Shown here: positions 1-12,097 of the stretch, piece by piece
How positions within the stretch are numbered: the first letter of the stretch is position 1
How the letters are laid out: each line of letters opens with the position of its first letter
Source: Berberis thunbergii
Lineage: Eukaryota > Streptophyta > Magnoliopsida > Ranunculales > Berberidaceae
Direction: 5' to 3'
Length of the DNA: 64,000 bases
Assembly: GCA_003290165.1 (NCBI GenBank)
Contig: QNQO01001153.1
Location: 1-64,000, forward strand
The notes under the pieces: generated by a model
What the model saw: only the letters and a program-made list of their open reading frames with translations
The model's database searches: none
What the model was told of the DNA's origin: nothing
Position numbers and translations under genes: made by a program

Positions 1-1479
1 CAAACCATTTTTTTCTTTCTTTTCTTTATAGTGTTTTAGATATATAAAAGCACTCTATTAGAAGAGTTAGGCCAAGAAAACCCATGGAGGGAGCAGAACT
101 AGAAAGTAATCATTGTACATCCGCAGTACTTGCCCAAGTCAATAAAAGAATTTTTATTAATTTTTTAGTATGAAAAGAATATGAATGTCACGTTATCTGT
201 TAGTGTTTCAAGTCTGAAACTAGGAGAGTGACTGATTGAACAATCATATTCAATATCATTTGGATATTGCTACTTTTTACTGCTCCAAATCGAAGATACA
301 AGTATGTTTTCATCAATGTTTTTAAATATTTTGTTTTACATTCTTAGTGGTTTGATAGTTCTCTTCTCATTGCTGTTAGTGATTTCTAAAATATCAAGTA
401 AGTCCATCCCACTTTCCCTATATTCCCTGTCATCCTACTCCAGTTATACCACAGCATGCTCTGTGTTACCCGGTCCAAATGTTTCTTGGGTTTTTATTTA
501 AAAGTCCGGATATCAGTGTATCCGGACTTTCTTTTTTCATTTATATTTCCAATTAATAGTGTCAACCATGTAGAACATTGAACTTGGCCCAACAAAGCGC
601 TCTGGAACTCAACTCACTCAGGAATTATGGATTAAAATTCTTGAAACGTCACATTCATTACTAATTATATTATTTGCCTGAAAGATTTGAAACTGTACGA
701 AGCATAGTCAATCTATTGTTAGACCTTTTTAGGAAGGTCCCACTTCAGCAACTTGAGAGAAATAGATAGACCTTATATTCTAGTGGCACTGGATGTCAAA
801 CACTAGTAGTGCAATAGAAGGATTAGGTAAATGAAACTGAAATGAATGATGGTCTGGTCTTGATGATATATTAAGGATTGATGAAGGCAGAAACAGGAAT
901 GAGCTAGGAGCAAGCTGTAGGTTCTCCAAGCCGACAAAGCCTACAATGAACATGGATAAAAGTTATATTAACAGATCTGCTAGATTGCTCAAAGACAGAA
1001 TGGCTCCATGTCAAGTCATGACGTAGGGGTAAAAACTAGCACTATGAGAACCGAGAAAGGCATGAATGTGTCCTTAATCTCAATGTATGGATAAGGGTTG
1101 AGTGACTATGTTGATGTGCCATTTATTACCATTTTTCGAAAGGTGTATCCTCGCAATATGTCATTATTTTTTGTCCAATCTGAGCACAAAGACAAGTTTC
1201 AGTTCTGTTACATCAAATATAAAACATTAAGCACATTAAATCTGTGGTGAGGCACCGGTAGTTTCTTGTCTAAAAGTCACAAATCAGTTCACAGAATCAA
1301 AATGAACAGAGCACGAATCATTCTACTCCCAATCTATTTCATTATCAAATATTTGCAATGAAGATACTGTATGTTGCTTCTGAGGTATCAGAATCATCTG
1401 GTTAATGTCAATTACATATTGTCCTCCTTTGCTTGAATCTTGCATTAAATGTTCAGTCTGTTATCACTTTTCTGCCCAG
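1..1479. other. No gene seen; interior of CACTA element 1 or its flank
   Basis: I see no convincing coding exon here. The stretch is AT-rich, with only short random reading frames. The one notable structure is a perfect 12-bp inverted repeat around a 6-nt loop at 501-530. This stretch probably belongs to the CACTA element whose right end is at 2836, but no left terminus was found in the window, so it could also be older flanking sequence. Confidence 0.4.
501..530. repeat. Perfect 12-bp hairpin
   Basis: The arm AAAGTCCGGATA (501-512) and its exact reverse complement (519-530) flank a 6-nt loop and are followed by a T-rich run. It looks like a small hairpin or the remains of a short inverted-repeat element. 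There is no associated gene, so a regulatory role is not supported. Confidence 0.5.
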
Positions 1480-2290
1480 ATTTTGGTTCCTCTTTTGAGC
1501 TCATACCGATTATGATGGACCAGAAGTGAACATGACATTAGCTAAATCAGAAGCTAAGTTACTCCATAGCAAAATTAAGGACAAAGCTTATAATGATGAT
1601 GAGTTGATCAGAGTTCTGACAACAAGGAGCAAAGCCCAGCTGAATGCAACATTCAACCAATACAACAATGAGTTTGGAATGCTATCAACAAGGTATATGC
1701 CTGTTGTATTGCTCTCAACCAAGATTTCTGAAATGTTTAAAGTATCCCTATCACAATCCTTAATTTTCTTTCTTTATGCAATGGTTTTTGTAATCACCCT
1801 GAAAAGATGCAGATATCTTAGGAGGATCCAATTGTTTTATGTTCTAGTCCGAAACATCCCTTATTGTGCAAAGTAGCAGTACCTTTCAGTAAGTCTGAAA
1901 TCACCATTTCAGACAATACTTGTTAATCATTGGTAAATCTATTTGTGAGATATGTTATGCCACTGAAGTTAATGAGCCTGTTGATTTATTGGGTTTGTGG
2001 ATGCCACTCAAGATGTTATGAATGAAATATTTGCAATTTTGGCTTTCAAATTGGATTTCTGATGTGTTTGCAGGATTTGAAGACTGATCCCAAGAATGAA
2101 TTCCTTATATCACTGAGGACCACAATAAAGTGTTTGACCTGCCCTGAGAAGTATTTTGAGAAAGTTCTTAGGCTTGCTATCAACAGACAGGGAACTGATG
2201 AGTGAGCTCTTCCAGAGTGTGTGATGATGAAATGTCAGGCCACCAACTTGAAGCTCAAACTGCAAAGAAAGATAAGGGTAAGGGTACGTA
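1480..2290 (+). pseudogene. Annexin gene fragment (two exons), broken
   Basis: Two exons of a plant annexin, a calcium-dependent membrane-binding protein, survive with a recognisable intron. Exon 1480-1692 follows a CAG acceptor and encodes [10 protein letters not shown], then the [20 protein letters not shown] segment, ending STR before a GTATAT donor. Exon 2 starts at 2074 and encodes [10 protein letters not shown] and [18 protein letters not shown]. Damage includes an extra base after SYR (near 1507) and a TGA where annexins have Trp in the GTDEWAL motif (near 2202); later sequence degrades quickly. The first annexin exons and the C-terminal repeats are absent. It lies just inside the right end of CACTA element 1, so it is best read as a transposon-captured fragment. 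Confidence 0.85.
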
Positions 2291-2577
2291 AGGCTGTGCA
2301 AGAAGAAGAAGACCAAATTAGATGTTGATGTTAGAGTTTAGTTCAACAATATTTTCCATGTAACGGTGGACGGTGGTTTTCCCAAATTGGGATTGCAGAC
2401 ATGCGGTCTAGTGTAAATCTTGTAAAATTTCGCTGGAACTTGTAAAATCTTGTACAATTTCTCTTGAACTTGTTCAAATTGTTTAGCTTCTATGTTTAAA
2501 GAAATTAGTGTTATAATAGTGTTTCTGAAATTTCAAATTGATAGCAAATGAAATTAAAAATAAAAATAAAAATAAAT

Positions 2578-2836
2578 TTTTTTTTGCTATGTATACCTAC
2601 CATAGCGTTTCAAAAACGCTATGGTAGACTCTATCATAGCGGTTCAGAAACGCTATAAAAGGATCTACCATAGCGTTTTTAAAACGCTATAACAGGGTAA
2701 CTTTCTATAGCAGTTTAAAACCGCTACAATAGACCCTGGTCTATTATAGTGCCGGCAAACATAGCGTTTACTAAAACGCTATGGTATCCTACCATAGCAT
2801 TTTTGAACCGCTATTAAAGGATTTTTTTTTGTAGTG
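2578..2836. mobile_element. Right terminus of a CACTA (En/Spm-like) element 1
   Basis: At least six copies of a CCATAGCG...CGCTATGG subterminal motif in both orientations run from about 2600 to 2815 and end at GTAGTG (2831-2836), the complement of CACTAC. The likely 3-bp target duplication is TGA (2837-2839). The subterminal array is an inverted copy of the left end of the complete CACTA element at 3696, so both belong to one family. No matching left end appears upstream in the window. The element presumably starts beyond position 1 and carries the annexin exons. Confidence 0.75.
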
Positions 2837-2839
2837 TGA

Positions 2840-3692
2840 CTCAATAAAACAAAATCTATTTTCTAAAAACATAATGCAAAACATATGAACATTCCCTTTT
2901 ATTTCCCTTAGAGTATTTTTCTGATTGCTTACAATTCAAGAAAAACAACAAACTAATAATGTCACAAAAGTATACCAATAGAGTATAATAATTTATAGTA
3001 TTTAAAGGTTAAATGAATTTCATAATCATTCTCAACTCGAAGTGTGTGTGTGAGGAGGCTTATCAACATAACTCTTCATTTCATAGTAAAGATGTGACAA
3101 GATAACCTTTAGGAAAGACGTTTCGACTGAATTCTCTCATGTCGCTCAGAAATGAAACGCTCAGAGATTGGGTACTCAATTTATATGTGAGGAAAAGAAT
3201 ATACTATGGAAAATGCAAACATCTCACATATAATTATCATGAAAAATTAAATTTTCAAATAGTGAAATGAATATGATCTCATGGACCGGAATATTGATTA
3301 CTTTTGAGAATTTTGAACCAAACACCATAGTTGTTGCCTATTCAATCTCCACATTTATTGAGCTAACTTCACTTAAGATCAATCAGGCCTTTACTAGGTT
3401 GTATTGGGGCTTGGATTATGGCAAACAATAATGGACAAAAAGGATACAAAGATTTCCTGAGAATGGATACACCCTTGAATAAACACATAGGGCATTGAAG
3501 AACAAATCAATGTTGTACACCATTAACTTCTTCTTCATTATTTTCTTCTTCAATCGCAATTTTTTTTTAAACATGCTTTCTTCTCATTGGGGACTCAGCC
3601 AATCTTCAAAAAGCGCTGACTTCAGAGGATAATACCTCCTCATTTGTTTTAGAGTAGGCTTGGAGCCCTATTTTTTGTAGCATCAAGCGCTT
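2840..3692. other. Spacer between two CACTA elements, no gene seen
   Basis: AT-rich sequence separating two CACTA ends of the same family. No coding exon, RNA gene or clear repeat is visible. Confidence 0.5.
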
Positions 3693-3718
3693 ATTCACTA
3701 CAAGAAAATTTGTGATCA

Positions 3719-4046
3719 ATAGCGTTTAAAAACCGCTATGGTAGGATACCATAGCGGTTTAGTAACCGCTATGACAGCCGGAGCTATAATAGACCCAGGG
3801 TCTATTATAGCGGTTATAAAACGCTATGGTAGATCATTTTATAGCGGTTATAAAACGCTATGGTAGATCCTTTTATAGCGGTTTAAAAACGCTATGATAG
3901 AGAGCCTTTCATAGCGGTTTGAAAATGCTATGGTAGATCCTATTATAGCGGTTTAGAAACGCTATGATAGAGAGCCTTTCATAGCGGTTTAAAAACGCTA
4001 TGGTAGAGTATACATAGCAATTTTTTTTTTTTTTTTTTTTTTTTTT
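3719..4046. repeat. CACTA left subterminal repeat array and poly-T tract
   Basis: About ten copies of an 18-24 bp motif around TATAGCGGTTT and AAACGCTATGG alternate in orientation between 3719 and 4018. They are followed by an uninterrupted run of 26 T (4021-4046). In CACTA elements such subterminal motifs are the binding sites for the TNPA-type protein. The near-palindromic units could also fold into hairpins. Confidence 0.8.
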
Positions 4047-5048
4047 GCTATCAAATGACTTTTCATTACATCTTATATAGAAGACTAGAAGATTTCAACA
4101 ATCAATTGCTGGAACAGAAATTGTATTGACAATGCTGAAATTGGAATTACAAGATACAACTCGAAAGAGTGAATTACAATGTAATATGAACTGAATGATG
4201 TAGGCTGTTCGAGATGCCTTAATCTCCTAATAAGCATTTGCTCAATTGTACAATGTGTGAAATCATGAATCCCAATGTTATTGCCATTCTCCTATTTATA
4301 CTCATACCTCACAGAGGTCAGAGCAACTAACATAGCATTATTCTTCTAACAGAGCATTACTCTTCTAACAAACATTCTTCTAACCACTAACAGAATACTG
4401 AAGAACCCTTCTCATCCACCATCTGACAGAGCACTCTGCAACGCTTAAGCACTTGCATTCTCCACCATCTGCAGCATATTACCTCAGTAACAACTGGAGC
4501 ATTCACAACTGAAGCATTCACATTCTATATCAGCAACAACAAGAACATTCACATTTTGTTAATCACTCCCTGAAAGTCCTTAACATCAGTTACAATTTGT
4601 TAAACTAAAACAATCTTAGAATAATACTACTAGACCAAAGCTAGAATAATATTACCAACCAAATGCCCAGTTGTTATACTACTAGAATAATCTTATAAAA
4701 AAAATTATAATAATTTATTTGAATTTTTAATACTACTAACTAAACGTAAATTTTGGGTTACCATAAGTCCCATAAATTTTGGGTTACAATAAGTCCCGGA
4801 TGCTGCTGCTGCGTCGCTGATGCCGCTGCACTGCGCTGAGTTGCTGCTGCTGCTGTGCTGAGGTGCTGCTGCTGCTGTTGTTTGCTGCTACGCTGATCTG
4901 TCGCAGCGTAGTACCTAAGAAAACAATCACCACGCCACCGTTTATTTACTAACTCAAAATAATCCAACACATCTATTGTCCTAAATGCCAGGGGAACTCT
5001 GTTACAAGCTCTGTGCTACATTACCACCGCAACAAGCACTTAATGGAC

Positions 5049-5341
5049 CTAAGTGAAAAATACCAAGACAAGTAAAACAATGAAAAGAACCACTAAAGCT
5101 AGTATCATCATAATCTGCCCCTTCGCCCCGGCCCTTTTCATGACAGCTGCAACTTTTTTTTGCAAAAAATGCATTGTTGTTGTCTATCAGATCACAGTAT
5201 CAAATGAAGAAAAAATATCATATTTTGGTAGTTCACTGATGATATTATTAAATAAAACACTCAGGGAAAGAGAACCTGAACAAAATCAAGGCGATTAGCA
5301 GTACTCTCCATATCCAAGCCAAGCTCATGTATGATCTTCTC
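5049..5341 (-). pseudogene. SYP61-like Qc-SNARE 3' exons (captured fragment)
   Basis: Two exons on the - strand match the C-terminal end of plant syntaxin-61, a Qc-SNARE of the trans-Golgi network. Exon 5341-5276 encodes EKIIHELGLDMESTANRLDF then VQ, the end of the SNARE helix, with a GT donor. The final exon, about 5161-5049, encodes KKVAAVMKRAGAKGQIMMIL followed by a hydrophobic Val/Leu-rich membrane anchor and a TAG stop. The acceptor before the last exon reads GCAA where GCAG is expected, so splicing is probably lost. Upstream SYP61 exons are absent. The fragment lies inside the CACTA element. Confidence 0.8.
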
Positions 5342-5568
5342 CTGTTACACATGAAAATTACTGTGAGCAAGGGTGTAATCTTACAAAAGCACTGATATAT
5401 GAGAAATGCTATTAATGTTCTTAAAAAAAAACCAAAAAAAGGAAGGTCACTTATAGGTTCTTAGGTATTACCAATGCTAGTGAGTCACTGAGAGACAATT
5501 TTTACAAGTTCTACTATGCTTCAAAAGTTAAAAAAATGGATAAACAAACGCATGAAAATCTAATCAGA

Positions 5569-5704
5569 TTATTGCAGCACAAGACGCTCGACAAATTCAA
5601 TGTAGGAACGGGGAACAGATTCGGTGATACCATCAGCAAAAGAGAAAGTTGTTGAATCAGCAACTGTTGAACTTTGCTGCAGAAGGCCATCAGGACTCAC
5701 TTTT
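5569..5704 (-). other. Unassigned exon-like open block
   Basis: On the - strand an open stretch of about 40 codons includes ADSTTFSFADGITESVPRSY and ends shortly after IEFVERLVLQ at TAA. Its composition is typical of real protein rather than random AT-rich DNA. I cannot name the family. It lies between the inverted CAG-rich repeat and the SYP61-like exons inside the CACTA element, so it is probably another captured piece. Chance openness cannot be excluded. Confidence 0.35.
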
Positions 5705-6916
5705 CACAGCAGAAACAAAGTCATAAATTGCAACAGCAGCACCTCAGCACAGCAGCAGCAGCAACAACAGCGCAGCAGCGGCATCAGCGACTCAGCAGCA
5801 GCATCCGCAACAGCAACACAGCGCAGAACAGAGCAGCTCTGTTTTGCAACAGAGTGCTCTGCCAGAATTCTGCCCCTGTTTAGATGTGTCGCAACCGCAA
5901 TTCCCCGCATCATCCAGGCCGCATACCGTCACTAGACAACAAAAATGTGGGTTCATTTGAGATTAACATTATGGTAACATGTGAGAGATTCATGGAGGCG
6001 ATTCATTGATGTTGCCCAATCGAAGCGGTTTTTGCAATGCCATGTATTCCATGCAATCATTAGCACGTATAACAGACAGTTTTTTATGAAGCATTATGCC
6101 TATATATATATATCCTTTCATGGGAATAAAAGAAACACTAGGTGTCTACTAATTAGTATTTTCACAAACTTCAAAGAAATAAATAAATTATATCCTCCTT
6201 TCATGGGAATGATTAGAATCACTAAAAAGATGCAGTGTAAACAATGAAATCATTTATTATTATAAGCTATTAAGTCAACAAAGGCCATAGAAGCATAAAA
6301 AAAAATGGGAACAAAAAGAACAAATTAAACTAATCTTACTTTCTCATACAAAAGGCTGATATACTCATCATTTCTCTTAAGATTGCAGACACTCCCATTC
6401 ATTACAAAGTACCAAAAAGGAAAACAAGAAAGAAATCATTAAAGAAGAGATTGTTTTGCATGGGAAAACAAGGATTAAAAGGATAATCAATCAAACCATC
6501 TCCTCAATTTGGACAACGTTTTGCAAAGAGGCATAGAGTGACTCTCCTCAATTTGGACAACTTTTTGCTTTTTCATAAACCATCTCAACATATGGTGTCA
6601 TTACTCATTAGCCCACAGAATTAGGTCTATTATTTCAAAGCTTATAAAAGGTTCAAATCAGCATGCTAGTTGCTATTAGTCACCAATGCCTGGTGTGCTT
6701 TTATAATCACTGTCGTGCCTTTCTTTAACTGCTCCTTGTGGTCTGATATAAGAATCATGTATAAAATTATAACAGTCCCCTTAGATGTGCTTGATTTAAT
6801 TAAAGTTATTCTAATACTTGTCAACAAAATGGGTTGTGAAGAGTCGTGCCAGGTTAACCTGTTAATGGAGCCTTAATCACGTTAATTAAAATCAAGATAC
6901 ATATGTAAAAGTATAC

Positions 6917-7033
6917 CTGCATAAAGTTGTAGCATTCCCTTCCAATGGATTCATTTTCAGCCATGGCGAAATACGATAACATGGGGTAATGGCCAACATA
7001 TGAAGCATAGCTGTCACGCTGAATATTTACTTC
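6917..7033 (-). other. Unassigned 39-codon exon with splice sites
   Basis: On the - strand an AG acceptor is followed by exactly 39 open codons and a GTATAC donor. The peptide begins EVNIQRDSYASYVGHYPMLS and ends MAENESIGRECYNFMQ. The clean acceptor, phase-0 length and donor make this look like a genuine host exon captured by the CACTA element. I do not recognise the family. A possible companion exon lies downstream on the same strand near 6330-6400 (reading RNDEYISLLYEK before a GTAAG donor). Confidence 0.45.
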
Positions 7034-8778
7034 CTACTCACTGCACATCAAAAAATACAAACAATTAGAATGACACACGTCTTCATAATTCAGAAATGCA
7101 TAAATACAAGTTAAGGGGATAGAAACTTGCAATTTGTTCGTATCAGCATGCCCTGATCCAAAGGTGAATAAACCTTAATCAGCTACGATATCATGGCAAA
7201 TCTGCATATTATTACATCATCCAGATAAAAGGTCAAAACCAACGGTTGTATTTGGCTCATTGAGTGATTTTTATGGGTGAAGAAGAATAGATACAACTTG
7301 TGAGTTGTTCACCAGGAAGTATAGCCGTGAAGAATACCAAGGGAGCAGGAGTTTGTGGATGGACACACACATGGGATCCAATAATGGAAGCAGAAGAATG
7401 AAGGGCTTCCTAAAATAAGTAGATGAACAGAGGAAAGGCAGTAGGAAGGTAGAAAAAGGATTTAAAATACATGAAGCTAATTTCAAAAGCAAGAACATTG
7501 TTTGCAAGGTCTCTTCAGTCATGGAGGACCGTACCTAATCGAAGATTACTTAAACAACAAGTCAAAGTTTCTAGAAGCTGCAAGTCTTTCAGCCCTTCCG
7601 CACAAGCAGGCACTTGAGGGAAGCACCAGAACCTAAATATGAATCCAGGAAACGGAGCATATCATTTCCAATTTCCTACATGGGCATCAACTAGTTTTTC
7701 ATGCAAAACATTAAACTAGCTTCATAAGTATCAAAATTTCAATGTAGCTCTCTTTGCCTTTTCATGCCATCAAATTGAAATAAATACAGAATCATCCATG
7801 AGAATAATATAGAACACGGATCCAAATTTGAAAGGCAAGCCTACATGATACAACCCTCTTTATAGTCCATGGTACCACCTATGTATTGAATCACTATGTT
7901 TCAGGCTAAGGTTGCATGCAAAAAGGGGGTACGTATCGGTGCCTTCTAAAAAGTAAGGATTTTTAACTAGGACTTACGATGATTTAACTCATAAATTAAA
8001 AAACAAAACTTGCCTTATGGACTACTGTAATCCTTCTTTCAGCATCATACAAATAAATTACAGCTTGAAGGTTATGATAACAAAGAACGATTGCGATGAA
8101 GGCCAAGGTATCCCTGTGACTGGAGACATCTTACAAATATAGGTCAGACTTGGTTATGGTCATAAGCATATGATCAGGCTAATATTGCCATCTTTATGAG
8201 AATAATATAGAACACGGATCCAAATTTCACTGCATACTTGTCATTTAGAATAAAGCAGAAATTATGAAATTTTAATAAGTATAGGGAGAGTTCGACAAAT
8301 ATAAGCTGTGTGGTCTTTAACGACAAATTTGATCAATCAGATGAACATTTTTGTTATGAAATAAACTTTAATCCACCTGAAAACCTCTGTCATGTGCTTG
8401 ATTACTATGTGAATTTTTTTATGGTAATAGTTCACTAGATTGCATACAACGTTTTCTGAGAAATTTAGTCTTCAACCCCACCCACGATACCACGATAAAA
8501 TTATCTCCTCATCTCATTGCAACCATTTAAACTTTCCAAACCATTTAAATTCATAGTTCCACTATATGTATTATCGCCTGAAAATTAAAACACCGTAGAG
8601 ATTCTATGCATCACATTATTAGCAAATTGGCCTAAATCTTGTAGATTAATAGCGGGTTTGAAGACTACATCAATAATCAAATCTATCAATATTGCTACAA
8701 AAGTAATCAGATTTAAACCAAAAGTTTGCACACCAAAGTTATAATAATAAATGTTTTCAAAACTCAGAAGTATGATAC

Positions 8779-8940
8779 CTGTAACTGCACCATAAAGATA
8801 GTATACATCTTGACATATTGCACATCATAGAAGTCCCCAAACTGAAGGGTGGCAACCTTCATTATCTTCTCCATGTTTGGAATTTGAGACAACAATGCAC
8901 TGATTGCTCCAAACATGATCATGAATGATTTTTCAGATCC
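8779..8940 (-). pseudogene. Exportin-1 (XPO1/CRM1)-like exon fragment
   Basis: On the - strand the 3' part of this exon reads VATLQFGDFYDVQYVKMYTI then FMVQLQ before a GTATCA donor at 8778. That stretch closely matches the HEAT-repeat segment of plant exportin-1 (the nuclear export receptor) that precedes ILPP in the family. The upstream part, reading SFMIMFGAISALLSQIPNME, does not match XPO1 as I remember it, so the block may itself be a junction. No other XPO1 exons are evident. It sits within CACTA element 2. Confidence 0.6.
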
Positions 8941-9039
8941 ATTACAGTCTTTGTGGCCATGTTTGTGGAGACAATTTGTTTGCACTATTGCCCTGTTTCC
9001 CACCAAAAAAAAAAAAAAAAACAAAGGTCAGTGTCAATG

Positions 9040-9320
9040 TGAGACAAGGTCCATCAGCTCGAAAGTTTTCGCTCATTTTCCTGGTTTTTGAGGGTTGAAG
9101 GCCTTCAGACCTAGTTTTTCTATTTCGCATTTCGGGGTCTTGTAGTGGACTATTGGAACGGATGCTCTGGCAAACCACTTGAAACCACATTTATTTAAGG
9201 TTTTGGGTCTCCAGTTGACCATGTCCTTATTGTCCAAAATCAATGAAAACCGTACTCGATTATGTAAATCACATACCTCATGCTGATTAGCTGACCATAG
9301 CGCCCCATAGATTTGCATTT
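9040..9320 (-). other. Open - strand stretch of unknown origin
   Basis: An open frame of about 80 codons reads upstream of a poly-A run on the + strand (9004-9021), with peptide such as WSANQHEVCDLHNRVRFSLI. Several overlapping frames are open here. I do not recognise it, and it may be transposon-derived or random. Confidence 0.2.
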
Positions 9321-10396
9321 TGTGATATCAGGCATAGAAGTACATTTTTAGGACCTGCAGAAGAAATGCACCAATTTTTGTCTAATCAAATACCATTTTT
9401 CTATCGAAATACACAACACAAACAATGTCATCAACATGTCTCTGTGTATGACATGTTTTCTATGGCAATATATCAGTGCTCTAGCCAGAGATGAAATATA
9501 CTATTCTATCCATTTCATATATAACAAACAATGTCATCAACAAGTCCACTCCACCTTATATATCTCAAGTAACAAATCATATTATAGCTTGAAAGCTGAC
9601 TGATATTAATAAATATCAAATTGGTTGGTCCTTATTAAATAACATTCTATAGAGATAAAACCATGAGTTATAGTTAAAAAGAACAATGCTTTGAAAATTG
9701 TCCAAGAGCAGAGATTTATTTTAAAATCTAATGTACACTTCATGACTTCACATCCTGAAACAAAGGAAAGACAAGGGCAGAATAATTCACATTATCAACA
9801 CTGAAACAAAGGGCATGGACAGGTACCATGTCTCGCTCTGCATCTTAATGTATGTAAAGAACCAAAGGCTATGAATGACTTCAACAAACAAAAAGGCACA
9901 ACTGCATATATCCTTTAACATATATGTATCATATTTTAACAAATGTATCACAAAGCTAGAGTTTGAGGCTACAAAATAGTTACAAATAATAAACCTAAAT
10001 AAGCATGATAAGATAAATGTGTACACAGGCAATTGAGAGAGACAGAGACTGACATTTGCAAAGAAGAGATTCCATATGAATAAATTAAAACTTACTGCAG
10101 CCAGACAATTTTAGTAAAATCTAAATATCTTCAATATACCAAGCAGAAGAGGAGATGGATTGAAAATAAAAAAAACCCACAGCTCATTGTTGTATATATT
10201 CTTCAACACATCCCAAATCTGGTTTCAAATTTGAGTGGTAGCTTGTGGACAAGACAACCACCCCAAATATATATACAATTAAAGCTGTCACACAATTATA
10301 TATATGAGTAAGAGTAAACATTGAAATCGTTTTTCATGTCTTATGAGCGCTTTGTAAATTTTATTTATGCACTAAATTGAAATGGTTCTGCAGAGA

Positions 10397-10690
10397 ATGA
10401 AAAACCCAGATATGGATTTGGTTCTGTCTACAGATGCAAAGCCCAGGCTAAAATGGACTCCAGTGCTTCATCAAAGATTTATCGAAGCCGTCGCTCAGCT
10501 TGGAGGTGCAGACAGTAAGTTACTTGATTAGTTATTTTGTCAAGCTATTAAATTATACCTATCATTACTCTATGTATAATCTATGAATTGATTTTAATTT
10601 TTAATTCTGGCAGAAGCAACAACAAAGAATATAATGAGAGTGATGGGGATTCCTGGATTGACTTTATACCACCTGAAGAGCCATTTACAG
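10397..10690 (+). pseudogene. MYB-CC (MYR/PHL-type GARP) transcription factor fragment
   Basis: Two exons encode nearly the whole GARP/MYB-CC DNA-binding domain. Exon 10397-10514 starts at ATG and reads STDAKPRLKWTPVLHQRFIE then AVAQLGGAD, with a GTAAGT donor. Exon 10614-10690 follows CAG and reads KATTKNIMRVMGIPGLTLYH then LKSHLQ. The phase across the intron is correct, and the family's SHLQKY motif lies at the exon end. The next donor is GC rather than GT, and the following exon (about 10779) keeps only KYKI before it decays. The coiled-coil part is missing. This family includes PHR1-like phosphate-response and MYR regulators. It is the only clearly assigned passenger of this CACTA element that reads on the + strand. 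Confidence 0.85.
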
Positions 10691-10974
10691 GCACTCTTCT
10701 CATAAAGAATTTTGTTTCATCTATTAGATTCATTGAAGGCATTTGATTTAAGTGATCCCATGTTTTTTTTGTTACAGAAATACAAAATAAATATATCTAT
10801 ATCATCAAAATAAATAATTTGTTAAGGATTTTCAGAATGTAGAGGTGCTGAAAAACAAGATTGATCTGCAAATGCAACCCAAAATCAAATTGTTATCTCA
10901 CTCTTACTTCAGTAGTTTCAATGGATTTCTTTTACTATAGTAGTTGGCATCAAGTCCGGGTTTTTGGGCTAGCA

Positions 10975-11280
10975 TAGTAGCATACATGAGCTTAGAAACA
11001 AAAGGAGATGATAAACAAACTACACAATCAAGATGACAAAAGCTACAACCCATAACAAATATTGATAGCATTTGTGCTTGGGTTTAACATATTTCAACTC
11101 ATATCCTGTAGGAATGTATTTGCAGCTAACATATCCAAACTAAGGGCGAATCAAAAGAATAAATCCAAGGAGAAAACCTGACAAGAATCCTCCAATATGG
11201 GCTGAACTGTCTATGTTAGGGAGAAGACCAATAGCCAAATTGAGAGCAATCACGAGAAGGAGAGTAGAAAGTGCTGCACA
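10975..11280 (-). pseudogene. Rhomboid-like intramembrane protease, last exon fragment
   Basis: After a CAG acceptor (11283-11281) the - strand reads [20 protein letters not shown], then [20 protein letters not shown] and RP. The His in AHIGGF is the catalytic His of the rhomboid Ser-His dyad. A TAG replaces the Gln of the family's RPQFG, and a second stop interrupts the last membrane segment after YQYLLWVVAFVILIV. Upstream exons, including the GASGALFG serine motif, are not found. The fragment is captured DNA inside the CACTA element. Confidence 0.8.
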
Positions 11281-12097
11281 CTGAACCGAGACAGTAAAAA
11301 AAAATTATTTTTATCAAGCCAGTAAGTCCGAAAATCATGAGATATAGAAGAATAGGCCCCAAAGTATCTAAGGGGAGTAAAATGAATACATGATAGGTTA
11401 TGAATGTTATCTAAACATTAAATTAATATTTGAAGATAACATATTTGCATCAGATGTATCATGTTATGTGACAAACCACAACAACAACAAGAGAGAGATT
11501 AGGCAAAAATTTATCAACCATCATCACAGAAGGTAACAGAAACTAACAATTTTCATCTTCTAATCAACCACTCGGCCCTTTAATGACAGCCTTTAAGGTA
11601 TTCAAGAGTGCCACAATAACTCGATGGAGAAACACAAGAGAGAAAAATATTATCTTTAACCTCTCAAATCTTGTGTTTGTCTCTCTCAACTTGTCACGGA
11701 TCAACTCAAAACTCTAGAACACTTTAAATTGGTTTCGAAAAAAGAATGAGGCAATTCTAACATCATCAAAACATGAATGTTACATATGATGTATAAACTG
11801 CTATTAAGTACACAAGCCTTGACAGCTTAATTGACTATGACCACTACTACAAAATTTCTGTTGGAAATAAAGCATTCCCCGAAAAAAAAATTCCTAGACA
11901 AAGCTGCCAAGTGGACAAGTCAAAACGGAACCTCAATTTCAAAAGTTTAAATGGAACTTGATTGATTATGAACATCTTCTTTTGATGTAGCTTTCACAAT
12001 AAGGTGGTTGAACATATAGATTAGTTTTTGCAAATAGAGCAATAGTCATAGGATCATGCACCATGTTTTGATTTGAAAACATTATTTCCCTTTGCCT

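Larger units (their letters stand above)
4795..5850. repeat. Pair of CTG/CAG-rich repeats in inverted orientation
   Basis: A CTG-rich block (about 4799-4906) and a CAG-rich block (about 5738-5843) are imperfect reverse complements of each other. They flank the SYP61-like exons. In frame they would read as Gln/Ala-rich peptide, but no surrounding gene supports translation. They may be the two arms of an older insertion or an inverted duplication that occurred during capture. Confidence 0.5.

Noticed and set aside
304..501. 65-codon hydrophobic frame
   Set aside because: AT-rich chance frame; no family match, no splice or leader context.
2110..2316. 68-codon - strand frame
   Set aside because: Antisense of the annexin fragment.
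5624..5935. Gln/Ser-rich frames over the CAG repeat
   Set aside because: Openness comes from the trinucleotide repeat, which keeps several frames open on both strands at once.
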